DNA of 64,000 nucleotides from Stenotrophomonas maltophilia (GCF_006974125.1 NZ_CP037858.1:2418001-2482000), one strand, 5' to 3'. Counted from the first letter of the stretch, positions 47,772 to 56,853 are shown. Program-made: numbers and translations. Notes: generated by a model not told the origin, from the sequence alone.

Positions 47772-48489
47772 AACCGGCCGCCCGGTACCGTCGCTGCGCC
47801 GCTACGGGCGCTTTCCGCACTGGATCCGCGTCGCCGCCGGGCTGGAAGAACACGAGACCGTGGTGGTCGATGTCGAGCACGGTGGCGCTCTGCCCGATCC
47901 GCACGCCTTCGCCGGCGTGCTGGTGACCGGCTCGGCCGCCTTCGTCACCGACCATGCCGACTGGAGCGAGCGCAGCGCCGCGTGGCTGCGCCAGACCGCC
48001 CACGACGACCTGCCAGTGTTCGGCATCTGCTACGGCCATCAGCTGCTGGCGCACGCGCTGGGGGGCGAGGTGGCCTACAACCCGGCCGGCCGTGAGTCCG
48101 GCACGATCGAACTGGAACTGCAGCCGCAGGCCGCGCAGGACCCGCTGTTCCAAGGCCTGCCGCAGCATTTCGCCGCCCATGCCACCCACCTGCAGACCGT
48201 GCTGCGTGCACCCGATGGCGCCGAGGTGCTGGCACGCTCACCGCTGGACGGCTGCCACGCCTTCCGCTGGGGCCGCCAGGCCTGGGGCGTGCAGTTCCAT
48301 CCGGAATTCGCCACCCACCACATGCGCGGCTACGTGCGCGCCCGCGCCGACTGCATCGGTCGCCACGGTGGCTGTGCCCGCAGCATCGAACGTGCGGTCA
48401 GCGCCGCGCCGCTGGCCCGCCAGCTGTTGCGCCGCTTCGTCCGCCAGGCGCGGCTGTCTTCAGCCCAGCCGGCGGCAAAACAGGGATAA
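47743..48489 (+). CDS. Class I glutamine amidotransferase-like protein
   Basis: A 248-residue GATase1 protein. The nucleophile elbow GICYGHQLLAHALGG has the cysteine, and the His/Glu pair is in WGVQFHPEF. VLVTGSAAFV near residue 60 and HATHLQTV near 146 fit the stand-alone GMP-synthase-like GATase clade (the E. coli YfeJ type), which hydrolyse glutamine or glutamyl compounds of unknown identity. The start lies inside the last 29 bp of the ATPase gene, so it is translated with it; the functional link is unclear. Confidence 0.83.
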   Translation: MNPAPFLILETGRPVPSLRRYGRFPHWIRVAAGLEEHETVVVDVEHGGALPDPHAFAGVLVTGSAAFVTDHADWSERSAAWLRQTAHDDLPVFGICYGHQLLAHALGGEVAYNPAGRESGTIELELQPQAAQDPLFQGLPQHFAAHATHLQTVLRAPDGAEVLARSPLDGCHAFRWGRQAWGVQFHPEFATHHMRGYVRARADCIGRHGGCARSIERAVSAAPLARQLLRRFVRQARLSSAQPAAKQG

Positions 48490-48533
48490 TCGGCGGCACG
48501 GGCAGCCGCCCGGCCCCCTCCTGTCCTTCCCGG

Positions 48534-49451
48534 ATGTCCATGAAAGAGATTCGCAAGCTGCCGGCTTCGGCGGGCGCCCAGTGGTTGCTGGATACGTTCT
48601 CGCTGTACCGGCGTGCGCCGCTGCAGCTGGCCCGGATCGGCCTGACCTGGCTGCTGGTGAGCTGGGTGGTCACGCTGTTGTCGACGCTGATTCCCGGCGC
48701 CGCCGGCATGGCCGTGCAGCTGATGACGCTGGCCATCTCACCGATCATGTTCGGCGGCATGCTGTATGCCGTGGGCGAGATCGACGAAGGCCGCCCGGGC
48801 CTGGCCTCGCACCTGCTGCAACCGATCCGCGACCACCGCGTCAGCCACCTGCTGGTGCCGCTGGCGATCCAGGTGCTGGCGGTACTGCTGCTGGGCGCAC
48901 TGCTGTTCATGATGATCGGCCGCGAGGGCTTCACCGCCTTCAGCGAGGTCATGACCAAGATGGAAGAGATCAGCCGCAGTGGCCAGCAGATCAAGCCGGA
49001 CGATGCCGCCGCGCTGGTCGCCAACCTGCCGGCCAAGCGCATCGCGCTGTGGATGCTGCTGGTGTTCCTGAGCGCGGTAGCACTGTCGCTGGCGATGTTC
49101 ACCCAGCCGGCGCTGGTGGTGTTCGACAAGCAGAGCGGCATGCATGCGCTGCGCCTGAGCCTGCAGGGCTGCATCGAGAACATCGGCGCGATGTTCGTGT
49201 TCGCCGTACTCGGCCTGATCGCCGCGTTCTGCATGTACATCCTGTTCGTGATCGTGATCCAGATCGCGATGCTGATCGGTGGCCCGCTGGCCGCAGCCTT
49301 CATCGCCCAGCTGGTGCTGACCACGGTGCTGATGCCGCTGTATGTCGGCGCGGTCTACGCCGCCTGGAAGCAGATGTTCGTGCATCGCGGCAGCCGCGCG
49401 GCGCCGCCGATTCCGACCACGCCGACCTCGAGCGACGTGTTCCACGCCTGA
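48534..49451 (+). CDS. BPSS1780-type multi-pass membrane protein
   Basis: A 305-residue integral membrane protein with about six hydrophobic segments, starting after LPASAGAQWLLDTFSLYRR, a segment found in BPSS1780-family proteins. Polar stretches (TKMEEISRSGQQIKPDD, about residues 140-160) separate segments. Function of the family is unknown. Two in-frame ATGs at 48534 and 48540 are both possible. It follows the amidotransferase gene by 44 bp and is convergent with tatC, with a long hairpin between. The family name is a recognition from pattern and not verified. Confidence 0.65.
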   Translation: MSMKEIRKLPASAGAQWLLDTFSLYRRAPLQLARIGLTWLLVSWVVTLLSTLIPGAAGMAVQLMTLAISPIMFGGMLYAVGEIDEGRPGLASHLLQPIRDHRVSHLLVPLAIQVLAVLLLGALLFMMIGREGFTAFSEVMTKMEEISRSGQQIKPDDAAALVANLPAKRIALWMLLVFLSAVALSLAMFTQPALVVFDKQSGMHALRLSLQGCIENIGAMFVFAVLGLIAAFCMYILFVIVIQIAMLIGGPLAAAFIAQLVLTTVLMPLYVGAVYAAWKQMFVHRGSRAAPPIPTTPTSSDVFHA

Positions 49452-49463
49452 CCAGAACGCAGG

Positions 49464-49486
49464 TAGATCCACGCCATGCGTGGATA
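49464..49486. repeat. GTAG palindrome (ATCCACGC stem)
   Basis: GTAG followed by ATCCACGC-CAT-GCGTGGAT, the same subfamily as 10370 and 57038. It starts 13 bp after the membrane-protein gene and abuts the long inverted repeat that follows it. Confidence 0.8.
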
Positions 49487-49488
49487 GA

Positions 49489-49561
49489 AAAGGGGACGGA
49501 GGGGATTAAGTCGTTAGCCGCACAGTGGCACAAACGACTTAATCCCCTCCGTCCCCTTTTT
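49489..49561. terminator. 28-bp perfect inverted repeat between convergent genes
   Basis: Two perfect 28-bp arms (49489-49516 and 49534-49561) start AAAAGGGGACGGAGGGG and surround a 17-nt loop. Each arm ends in a run of A/T so the hairpin has a T-run on both strands. It lies between the BPSS1780-type gene and tatC, which converge, so it fits a bidirectional terminator. It is also unlike the GTAG palindromes in sequence, and its length and perfection suggest a mobile repeat of another family. Confidence 0.8.
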
Positions 49562-50311
49562 TCAGGCAGCGGGCTTCTTCACTACCGACGACGGCACCAG
49601 CCAGCGTGCGGCGTGGATGCCCAGCTCGTATAGCAGGCACATCGGGATCGCCAGCATCAGCTGCGAGACCACGTCCGGCGGGGTCAGCACCGCCGCGACC
49701 ACGAAGATGCCGACGATCGCGTAACCACGGCCTTCCTTGAACTGCTGCGGCGTCACCCAGCCCAGCAGCACCAGGATCACCATCGCCACCGGCAGTTCGA
49801 AGCTGCCGCCGAAGGCGAAGAAGATCGCCAGCACGAAGTCCAGGTAGGCGTTCGCATCCGGGGTGATCGCGATCACGTCCGGGCTGAAGGTGGTGAGGAA
49901 GTGGAATACCGCCGGCAGCACCAGGAAGTAGGCGAAGGCACAGCCGGCGTAGAACAGCAGCACCGACGACACCAGCAGCGGCACCGCCAGGCGCTTCTCA
50001 CGCGCATACAGGCCCGGCGCGACGAACGCCCACAGCTGGTACAGCAGCCACGGCACCGCCACGAACAACGCGACGAAGAAGGTCAGCTTCAGCGGCGCGA
50101 AGAAGGCACCTGCCGGATTGGTGGCGATCATCGTCTGCCCGTTGGGCAGCTGCGAGACCAGTGGTTCGGCCAGTGCGTTGTACAGCTTCTGGGTGAACGG
50201 CAGCAGCGCCAGCAGCACCACGCCCAGGCCCAACAGTGCGCGCACCAGACGGCCGCGCAGTTCCACCAGGTGTTCGACCAGCGAGCTCTCGCCGAAATCC
50301 TGTTCACTCAT
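49562..50311 (-). CDS. tatC: Sec-independent translocase TatC
   Basis: A 249-residue integral membrane receptor of the twin-arginine translocase with six transmembrane helices. SLVEHLVELRGRLVRALLGL is the conserved cytosolic N-terminus, TFFVALFVAVPWLLYQLWAFVAPGLYAREKR (quoted in part) marks the first periplasmic loop, and FGGSFELPVAMVILVLLGW the later core. The stop codon lies directly at the edge of the 28-bp hairpin. The start overlaps the tatB stop by 4 bp. Length is normal. Confidence 0.95.
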   Translation of the reverse strand: MSEQDFGESSLVEHLVELRGRLVRALLGLGVVLLALLPFTQKLYNALAEPLVSQLPNGQTMIATNPAGAFFAPLKLTFFVALFVAVPWLLYQLWAFVAPGLYAREKRLAVPLLVSSVLLFYAGCAFAYFLVLPAVFHFLTTFSPDVIAITPDANAYLDFVLAIFFAFGGSFELPVAMVILVLLGWVTPQQFKEGRGYAIVGIFVVAAVLTPPDVVSQLMLAIPMCLLYELGIHAARWLVPSSVVKKPAA

Positions 50312-50766
50312 GGCTGGCGCTCCGTGCTCTGCGCCGGCGGCGCACCGGCTTCAGGGGGTGTCGCCGGGGTCGGCTCGGGAGCAACGCTCTCTTGCGTCGG
50401 TTCAACGGCATCGGGCGCGGCACTCATGTGCGGCGGTAGATCCGCTGGTGCCGGTGCACGGACTTCCTGCACCAGATCATCACCCTGCTGCTGCGCCTGC
50501 TGGGCTTCGCGACGGATCGCTTCGCCGCTGGCGCGCAGCTGGTTCTCGGTGTCCTGCATGCCCTGGCGCACGTCCTGCATCTGCCGCTTGATGTCCTCGG
50601 CCTGCAGTTCGCGCTCCAGTTCCTGTTTCACCGAATCCCACTGATTGCGGGCACGACGCACCCACAGGCCGGCGAAGCGGGCCGCCTTGGGCAGGCGCTC
50701 GGGACCGAGCACCACCAGGGCGACCACTGCAATCACCAGCAGTTCGCTGAAGCCGATATCGAACAC
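50308..50766 (-). CDS. tatB: Sec-independent translocase TatB
   Basis: A 152-residue TatB with one N-terminal helix (MFDIGFSELLVIAVVALVVL), the GPERLP hinge, and an amphipathic helix LPKAARFAGLWVRRARNQW. A charged, Gln-rich coiled helix (ELERELQAEDIKRQMQDVRQ) and a Pro/Ala/Glu tail follow. TatB forms the substrate-binding complex with TatC. Start is GTG 50766. It overlaps tatC by 4 bp. Confidence 0.94.
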   Translation of the reverse strand: MFDIGFSELLVIAVVALVVLGPERLPKAARFAGLWVRRARNQWDSVKQELERELQAEDIKRQMQDVRQGMQDTENQLRASGEAIRREAQQAQQQGDDLVQEVRAPAPADLPPHMSAAPDAVEPTQESVAPEPTPATPPEAGAPPAQSTERQP

Positions 50767-50781
50767 CGCAACCGCTCCGGA

Positions 50782-51009
50782 TCAGCGAGCGTTACGGTCG
50801 TGCTCGTCCTGCGCGGTGCGCGAGGCGTCCTGGCTGCGCGACTCATCGCCCAGCTGCGCGTTCGGCTTGTCCTCGTCGCGCATGCCCTTCTTGAATTCCT
50901 TGACCGCCGAACCGAGATCCTTGGCGCCGCTGGTCAGGCGCTTGGTGCCGAACACCAGCAGGACGATGGCCAGCACGACCAACCAATGCCAGATGCTGAA
51001 ACTGCCCAT
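50782..51009 (-). CDS. tatA: Sec-independent translocase TatA
   Basis: A 75-residue pore-forming component: [20 protein letters not shown], then GTKRL and the amphipathic helix [18 protein letters not shown], followed by a polar tail rich in Asp/Arg/Gln. The ATG at 51009 gives the universal MG(G/S)xSxWxx start; an in-frame upstream ATG at 51048 would add 13 residues and is rejected. It opens the tatABC operon on the minus strand, 15 bp ahead of tatB. Confidence 0.94.
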   Translation of the reverse strand: MGSFSIWHWLVVLAIVLLVFGTKRLTSGAKDLGSAVKEFKKGMRDEDKPNAQLGDESRSQDASRTAQDEHDRNAR

Positions 51010-51084
51010 AAAGACGCTCGTTACGTTAGTGATCAGGCTGTCGAGCATAGCGCACCGGGTGTTAGCCGGCGCGCGTGACGAAAG

Positions 51085-51978
51085 TCAGTTTCCGCCCAGC
51101 GTTTCCGTGCGGATTTCGCCGTTGTTGACCGGCTGGAAGCCCTGCTGCTGCGGCGGCGGGGTCTGCGGCACGTTCTGCAGCGGCGCGGTGGTGGCTTCGG
51201 CTGGGGCGGCCGGCGCTGCCTGAACAGGCGCCGGAGCAACCGCCGGGGCCGCTGCCGGACGCGGGGCGCTGCCGCCGTTACCGCTGCGGTTGTTGCGCGC
51301 GGCGTAGGTGGCCTCTTCCAGACGGTCGCGGAACGTGACCACATCCATCGACGGCGAACCGGCGGCGCGGCCTTCGAAGATCATGCGCGGCGTGGTGTTG
51401 CTGCCGTAGGCGTCCAGATTGGCGGCATCATCGATCTGCAGCACCGCACCATCCAGGGCAACGCCAGCAAACAGACCGCGGGCGCGCGACCAGGACCAGA
51501 TCTCGGCCTTCAGCTGGCCGTCGGTGGCAGCGGCGGCATTGCGGCCGACTGGGCCGGCGGCGACACCGGCATCGGCGCCCAGCGTGAACTTGCCGTTGAC
51601 CAGGTTGTCCAGGCTGCGGTCGTTGCGGAACACCAGCACCACATCGGAGGACTGCACGCCGGCCTGGAAGCCGATGCTGCCGCCAGTAAGCTTCACGAAC
51701 ACCGGATTGGACCAGGCGCCGTTGGGCATGCGTACCGACATCAGGCCATGGCCACGACGACCGCCAATGACCAGACCGGCCTTGATCGTGTCGGGAATGA
51801 CGATGACCGCGCGGCCTTCGTCGAGCAATTTGTCCGGAATGCCCTGTTCAGGGATTTCCTGGATTTCAGCCAGCACGCGCACGGCATTGCGGGCACGCTG
51901 GTCTTCCTGCGGTCCGGCCATGGCCTGGCTGGACAGCAGGCTGGCGGCGATCAGCAGGGCTTGGATCGGGCGACGCAT
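51085..51978 (-). CDS. SYLF (YSC84) domain lipid-binding protein
   Basis: A 297-residue exported protein. A signal peptide (ALLIAASLLSSQAMA) is followed by the SYLF domain (about residues 30-215), with IPDKLLDEGRAVIVIP, GLVIGGRRGHGLMSVR and GSIGFQAGVQSSDVVLVF in order. The domain binds phosphoinositides or lipids in eukaryotes; in bacteria the role is unclear. The C-terminal 80 residues are an Ala/Pro/Gln-rich low-complexity tail, PQTPPPQQQG. It sits 75 bp upstream of tatA on the same strand, and diverges from hemH. Confidence 0.85.
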   Translation of the reverse strand: MRRPIQALLIAASLLSSQAMAGPQEDQRARNAVRVLAEIQEIPEQGIPDKLLDEGRAVIVIPDTIKAGLVIGGRRGHGLMSVRMPNGAWSNPVFVKLTGGSIGFQAGVQSSDVVLVFRNDRSLDNLVNGKFTLGADAGVAAGPVGRNAAAATDGQLKAEIWSWSRARGLFAGVALDGAVLQIDDAANLDAYGSNTTPRMIFEGRAAGSPSMDVVTFRDRLEEATYAARNNRSGNGGSAPRPAAAPAVAPAPVQAAPAAPAEATTAPLQNVPQTPPPQQQGFQPVNNGEIRTETLGGN

Positions 51979-52143
51979 GGCAGGCTCCAGAAGTCAGTCC
52001 ATAGGAAGATATAGCAAGTGACTGAAATTAGTAGTGTTGTCATGAATCCCCAATGAGCGTTCCCTGCTCACATTGATGCGCGCTATGCCTGCAATCCGAA
52101 CCCTGCATCCCGGCGCGGCACCGGATCGGCGACAATACCGCTC

Positions 52144-53106
52144 ATGCTCGACGCACCCGATACCGCCGTGCTGGCGGTCAACCTAGGCACGCCCGAGACG
52201 CCGACGGCCCCCGCCGTACGCCGTTACCTGGCTGAATTCCTGTCCGACCCCCGCGTGGTCTCGATCCCGGCATTGCTCTGGCAGCCGCTGCTGCGTGGAC
52301 TGATCCTGCCGCTGCGCAGCAGCCGTTCAGCGGCCAAGTACGCCCAGGTCTGGCTGCCGGAGGGCTCTCCACTGATGGTGCATACGCGCCAGCTGGCGCA
52401 GGCCATGCAAGCGCTGTTGCCGACCCTGAAGGTTCGCCATGCAATGCGCTATGGCGAACCGGCGCTGGCCAGCGAGCTCGACCGCCTGGCGGCCGACGGT
52501 GCGCGCCGCATCGTGGTGCTGCCGCTGTACCCGCAGTACTCCACCACCACCACCGCCTCGGTCGAAGACCGCGTCGATGCCTGGCAGCGCCGCAATCCGG
52601 GCATGACCGTGAGCCTGGTGCGCGACTATTCGGTCGATCCGGGCTGGGTCGACGCCGTTGCCGGCTCGATCCGCCGCTACTGGGAACAGCACGGTCGCGG
52701 CCAGAAACTGATGTTCTCCTTCCACGGCATCCCGCAGCGCCTGGCCGATGCAGGCGATCCGTATCCGCAGCGCTGCGAGGCCAGTGCGCAGGCCATCGCC
52801 AAGGCTCTGGGCCTGGGCAGGGACGAGTGGCAGATGGGTTACCAGTCGCGTTTCGGCCGCGAGCGCTGGCTGCAGCCCTATGCCGAGCCCAGCCTGTGGG
52901 CGCTGGCCGAATCCGGCGTGAAGCAGATCGATGTGGTCTGCCCCGGCTTCGCCACCGATTGCCTGGAGACGCTGGAAGAGGTCGCGATGGGCTTCACCGA
53001 AACGCTGGCCGAGCGCGGCGCGACGATGCGCTACATCCCCTGCCTCAACGCCGAACCGGAGCACGCACGTGCGCTTGCGCGGCTGGCCGTGGCCTCGCTG
53101 GCATGA
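52144..53106 (+). CDS. hemH: Ferrochelatase
   Basis: A 320-residue ferrochelatase inserting Fe2+ into protoporphyrin IX in the last step of haem synthesis. [20 protein letters not shown] is the N-terminus, [18 protein letters not shown] a family block, [20 protein letters not shown] carries the catalytic histidine, and [17 protein letters not shown] the glutamate site. Length and motifs are normal. It overlaps the downstream hydrolase by 4 bp (ATGA), so the pair is translationally coupled. Confidence 0.95.
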   Translation: MLDAPDTAVLAVNLGTPETPTAPAVRRYLAEFLSDPRVVSIPALLWQPLLRGLILPLRSSRSAAKYAQVWLPEGSPLMVHTRQLAQAMQALLPTLKVRHAMRYGEPALASELDRLAADGARRIVVLPLYPQYSTTTTASVEDRVDAWQRRNPGMTVSLVRDYSVDPGWVDAVAGSIRRYWEQHGRGQKLMFSFHGIPQRLADAGDPYPQRCEASAQAIAKALGLGRDEWQMGYQSRFGRERWLQPYAEPSLWALAESGVKQIDVVCPGFATDCLETLEEVAMGFTETLAERGATMRYIPCLNAEPEHARALARLAVASLA

Positions 53107-53957
53107 GTCTGCAACCGTTTGAACTGGAGGTCGGTGGCGCGCGCGTCGCCGGCCTGCGCAACCACGGCGACGGCCCGCGCGTACTGGCCCTGCACGGCTG
53201 GCTCGACAACGCGGCCAGCTTCGTGCCGCTGGCGCCGCATCTGTCGTCGTTGCAGCTGGTTGCCATCGACCTGCCCGGCCATGGCCACAGTGCGCATCTG
53301 CCGGCGGGTGCCAGCTACACGACCGCAGCCGCGATCTGCCACGTGCTCGATGTTGCTGATGCACTGGGCTGGGACCGCTTCAACCTGCTCGGCCATTCGA
53401 TGGGCGCCGGCATCGCCAGCCTTACCGCCTCGGTCAGTGATCGCGTGGAGCGGCTGGTGGCGATCGAAGCGCTCGGCGGCCTGCGCGGTCCGGAGGAAGA
53501 AACCGCGCATCGCCTGCGCGAGCATGTAAATGCCACGCGTGGGCTGTCACGCAAGCAGCTGCGCGTGTTCCCCGACCTCTCCGCGCCGATCCGCGCGCGG
53601 ATGATGACCAACCAGCTCAGCGAACGCTGTGCACGGCTGCTGGTCGAGCGCGGCGTGGAACCGGTCGAGGGTGGCTACCGCTGGTGCAGCGATCCGCGCC
53701 TGATGCTGCCCACCGCGATCCGCCTGAGCGAAGGGCAAATCGACAACCTGCTGCAGGCCATCGCCTGCCCGACGCAGGTGATCTATGCCACGCCGGCACA
53801 GTCCTACTATCCCGAGCCGATGCGCAGCGATCGCCTGCAGCACCTGCGCGATGGGCGATTGGCGGTGTTTCCCGGCAACCATCACCTGCACATGGAAGAT
53901 CCGGAACAGATCGCAGAAGTGATCCTGAACTTCTTCAACAACGACAACGCCGGCTGA
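53103..53957 (+). CDS. Alpha/beta-fold hydrolase
   Basis: A 284-residue alpha/beta hydrolase. [19 protein letters not shown] has the oxyanion motif [17 protein letters not shown] contains the nucleophile Ser in GHSMG, and [17 protein letters not shown] has the catalytic histidine. The acid residue is less clear, perhaps in the [14 protein letters not shown] segment. The substrate is not assignable; members of this fold include esterases, epoxide hydrolases and C-C hydrolases. ATG 53103 overlaps the hemH stop; longer frames are shadows of hemH. It is coupled to hemH. Confidence 0.88.
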   Translation: MSLQPFELEVGGARVAGLRNHGDGPRVLALHGWLDNAASFVPLAPHLSSLQLVAIDLPGHGHSAHLPAGASYTTAAAICHVLDVADALGWDRFNLLGHSMGAGIASLTASVSDRVERLVAIEALGGLRGPEEETAHRLREHVNATRGLSRKQLRVFPDLSAPIRARMMTNQLSERCARLLVERGVEPVEGGYRWCSDPRLMLPTAIRLSEGQIDNLLQAIACPTQVIYATPAQSYYPEPMRSDRLQHLRDGRLAVFPGNHHLHMEDPEQIAEVILNFFNNDNAG

Positions 53958-54031
53958 GTCGCGGCGTCCGCGCACTTCACTCTGCGCAGTTGCGGCCGAT
54001 ACATCAGTTGCGGGCCTCTGCGCCTGCAGCA

Positions 54032-54053
54032 CGCAGGCCCGGTCGGGCCTGCG
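54032..54053. other. GC-rich hairpin upstream of the chemoreceptor leader
   Basis: A perfect 9-bp stem CGCAGGCCC / GGGCCTGCG with loop GGTC, in the gap between the hydrolase gene and the chemoreceptor. No T-run follows, so it is not a typical terminator. It may shape the 5' region of the small ORF and receptor transcript, or be incidental in GC-rich DNA. Confidence 0.4.
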
Positions 54054-54083
54054 GCGTGTGTCTGGTTCTGCAAGGAAGTCCGC

Positions 54084-54233
54084 ATGCCCGCTCCATTGCA
54101 CCGTCACCCACAGGATGTGGTCACGGCGCCCCGTCTGCGCGACGTTGATTGCGTCGCATTCCCCGAATTCCCGGTCCATGCCCTGGCCACGCACTCCTGC
54201 GTGCGTCTCCGCGTGGCCGTTGTCGTCTGCTGA
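54084..54233 (+). CDS. Possible 49-residue small ORF ahead of the chemoreceptor
   Basis: An ATG-start ORF of 49 codons with an unusually good AAGGAAG Shine-Dalgarno 6 bp upstream, ending 14 bp before the receptor ATG. The peptide starts MPAPLHRHPQDVV and ends VRLRVAVVVC. It has three cysteines, no transmembrane or signal segment I trust, and no family I recognise. It could be a leader peptide coupled to the receptor gene or a chance ORF; the ribosome-binding site is the only strong support. Confidence 0.35.
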   Translation: MPAPLHRHPQDVVTAPRLRDVDCVAFPEFPVHALATHSCVRLRVAVVVC

Positions 54234-54247
54234 TCCAGGAGTCGCCG

Positions 54248-56354
54248 ATGTCCGTTGCATTCTTCCGCCCCCCCCGATACCGCTCGCCTGCCGCACCTGC
54301 AGCAGCTCGCCCGCCGCGCTGATCGCCGCCTGCTGATCTGCAGCACAGCACTGGGCCTGGCCGGCCTGGTGCTGGCCCTGCGTGGCCCGCAGGTCGTGGC
54401 CGCTGCGTTGGTCGCTGCGGCGGTGCCGCCCGCGTTGTGGCTGGCAGGTCCGCTGGCGGGCCGCGGTATCGCCAACGGCGGTCTGGCGATCCTGTTGTCG
54501 CTGCAGCTGGCCCTGCTGTGCGCGATCACCGGCCTGTCACCGGCATTGCCGGTTGCTCTGTTGCTGGGTGTGCTGCTGGGACACCGCGATCGCCTTCCGG
54601 TGTTGCTGGCCGGTGGGGTCGGCACGCTCGCACTGCTGGCCCCGTTGCTGAGCGGTGCCACAGTGTGGCCGACGCTGCTGCAGGCCGGCATGTTCGCGGG
54701 CCTGACCCTGTCCCTCGGCCAGGTCGCACTGCGGCTTCGCCAGCAGACGGAGACACTTGGCCATGGCCCGCGTCGCCTTGCCGCGCTGGCACGCGATATC
54801 GCCACCGGTGCCGATCTTGGTGCACATGCCGACACCAGCGCCTATGCACCGGGTTCACTGGCCCACGCCCTGGCCGACACTGCACGCCACGTGCAGGCCC
54901 AGCGTGGACGCGAGGCGGCGGCGCATGCCGAGAACGCACAGATCCGCCAGGCGCTGGATGCCTCGCGCACCGCGATGATGATCGCCGACAACGACCATGT
55001 GATCCGCTATGTAAACCGCTCGGTGGTGGCCCTGCTGCGCAACCAGCAGGCAACGTTGCGACAGGCTTTCCCCGATTTCGACGCCGAGCGCCTGGTCGGC
55101 AGCAGCATCCATCGCTTCCACGCCAATCCGGACCGCATCCGCGCCATCCTCAATGGCCTGCAGGTCACGCACAACGGCAAGGTACAGATCGGCCCGGTGC
55201 ACTTCGCGCAGGTGGTCACGCCGGTGTTCGACGCCCAGGGCGTGCGCCTGGGCTTTGCCGTGGAGTGGCATGACCGGACCCACGAACTCACCCTGGAGAA
55301 CGCCGTGGCCGGCATCGTCGCTGCGGCCGCCGCCGGTGATCTCGAGCAGCGCCTGCAGGCGACCGAAGGCGCCAGCTTCCTCGACGGCCTCACGGGAGGC
55401 ATCAACCAGCTGCTCGATACGCTGGGCAGCACTGTCGATGAAGTGCGGCAGATGCTCTCGGCGCTGGCCAACGGCGATCTGGACCGGCGCATGCGCGGCG
55501 AGTATCACGGCGCCTTCGCGGCCATCCAGCGCGATGCAAACGCCACGGCAGGCCAGTTGGCGCGCATGGTGGGCCGCATCCAGCAGTGCGCTTCTTCGAT
55601 CAGTACGGCGGCCAACGAAATTGCTGCTGGCAACGGTGCCCTGTCCGAGCGTAGCGAACGCCAGGCCGCGCACCTCCAGGAAACCGCGGCATCAATGGAG
55701 GAGCTGACCGCCACCGTGCGCCAGAACGCCGCCCATGCGCGTGAGGCCAGCGCGCTGGCGGCCTCCACGCAGAATGCCGCCAGTGATGGCAATACGGCCA
55801 TGCAGCGGGTCGTCGACACCATGCAGGCCATCGAGGGCGCGTCGAAGCGGATCGGCGACATCACCGGCGTCATCGACGGCATCGCCTTCCAGACCAACAT
55901 CCTTGCGCTCAACGCAGCAGTGGAAGCGGCACGCGCCGGCGAGCAGGGCCGTGGCTTCGCCGTGGTGGCCAGTGAAGTGCGAGTGCTGGCACAGCGTTCG
56001 GCGGCGGCAGCCCAGGAGATCAAGAAGCTGATCGACGAGGCCGGCCGGCAGGTGGGCGAAGGTGCCCAGTTGGTGGCGGATGCCGGCCAACGCATGCAGG
56101 GGATCGTCGGCGGGGTGGAGAACGTCAGCCATCTGATGCGCGAGATATCCGCGGCGTCGCAGGAACAGTCGATCGGTATCGAGCAGATCAACCAGACCGT
56201 GGTGCAGATGGACCAGGCCACGCAGCAGAATGCTGCGCTGGTGGAGGAAGCGACTGCCGCAGCACGCGAGCTGCAGTCGCAGGCGGGAACGCTGGACGAT
56301 GCAGTTTCGGTGTTCCGTCGGCAGGAGTCGCAGGACGTGGCGCTGGTCGCCTGA
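54248..56354 (+). CDS. Methyl-accepting chemotaxis-type receptor with a C8 frameshift at the start
   Basis: A 701-residue membrane receptor with no periplasmic sensor. Five or six N-terminal helices (about residues 25-165) are followed by a PAS-like domain (about 210-330), a HAMP-like segment ([25 protein letters not shown]) and an MCP signalling hairpin whose tip is [20 protein letters not shown]. The good start is ATG 54248, with AGGAG 6 bp upstream. From it, a run of eight C (54268-54275) shifts the frame, and translation ends after 24 codons. Seven Cs would join MSVAFFRPP to the receptor frame. The receptor frame itself can start only at a poorly placed TTG, 54255. Phase variation, a real mutation or a sequencing error are the options. 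Confidence 0.8.
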
Positions 56355-56380
56355 TCTCGGCCTTCAACACGATCCATGTG

Positions 56381-56412
56381 AAGACGGCGCCCGCAGGGCG
56401 CCGTCTTTTTTT
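56381..56412 (+). terminator. Rho-independent terminator of the chemoreceptor gene
   Basis: A perfect 12-bp stem AAGACGGCGCCC / GGGCGCCGTCTT with loop GCA, followed by a run of T. It starts 27 bp after the receptor stop codon. The stem and T-run are both strong. Confidence 0.9.
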
Positions 56413-56467
56413 GCGTGTTCTGCGTGATGGGTCACGCGATACAGCTGCCGACCTCTTGGTTACCGCT

Positions 56468-56675
56468 GTAGCGCCTCGCAGAGAGCATCCACGCATGGCG
56501 TGGATCTACCTGGTAGTGCCGGCCGCTGGCCGGCAAACGATCGCTGTGTGCGCCTGCTGTTGGTAGCGGCCAACCTTGGTTGGCGCCGCTGTTCCTCGCA
56601 GGGGGTATTCACGGATGGCGTGGATCTACCGGGCGATGTAACACCATCGGGTTGCCGGCCGACGGCCGGCACTAC
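56468..56675. repeat. Array of mixed GTAG palindromes
   Basis: Elements at 56487-56509 (ATCCACGC stem, CTAC end), 56513-56535 (TGCCGGCC stem, GTAG head), 56563-56588 (CCAACC/GGTTGG stem, GTAG head), 56606-56629 (ATTCACGG/GTGGAT imperfect, CTAC end) and 56653-56675 (TGCCGGCC stem, CTAC end). A further GTAG is at 56468. They pair as head-and-tail units of different stem types. This patch and the 5S structure make up the 834-bp gene-free gap between the receptor and the M28 peptidase. Confidence 0.8.
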
Positions 56676-56696
56676 CCGCCGTTTCCTGCGCACAAA

Positions 56697-56728
56697 GAAA
56701 AACCCCGCTGCGTGAGCAGCGGGGTTTT
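56697..56728 (-). terminator. Terminator of the minus-strand 5S rRNA gene
   Basis: On the minus strand an 11-bp stem AACCCCGCTGC / GCAGCGGGGTT with a TCAC loop is followed by a T-run. It starts 10 nt after the 5S 3' end, in the position where the rRNA operon terminator is expected. Confidence 0.85.
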
Positions 56729-56737
56729 GGGTGTAAA

Positions 56738-56853
56738 CCCTGGCGATGACCTACTCTCGCATGGCTTGAGCCACACTACCATCGGCGCAGCTGCGTTTCA
56801 CTTCCGAGTTCGGGATGGGATCGGGTGGTTCCACAGCGCTAATTTCACCAGGG
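56738..56853 (-). rRNA. rrf: 5S ribosomal RNA, solitary
   Basis: A full-length 5S rRNA of about 116 nt. The 5' end CCCTGGTG pairs with the 3' end CGCCAGGG to form helix I. The conserved CCGAACTCGGAAGTGAAACG and CGCCGATGGTAGTGTGG blocks are intact, as is the final GCGAGAGTAGG. No 16S or 23S sequence lies upstream; only the truncated inverted copy does, 2 bp away, and no promoter is evident there. So whether this gene is transcribed is open. Ends are set from helix I and may be off by a base or two. Confidence 0.92.

Noticed and set aside
54058..54336. A 92-residue open frame spanning the small ORF and the receptor start
   Set aside because: It uses a different frame from both, has no ribosome-binding site and overlaps the receptor coding region.
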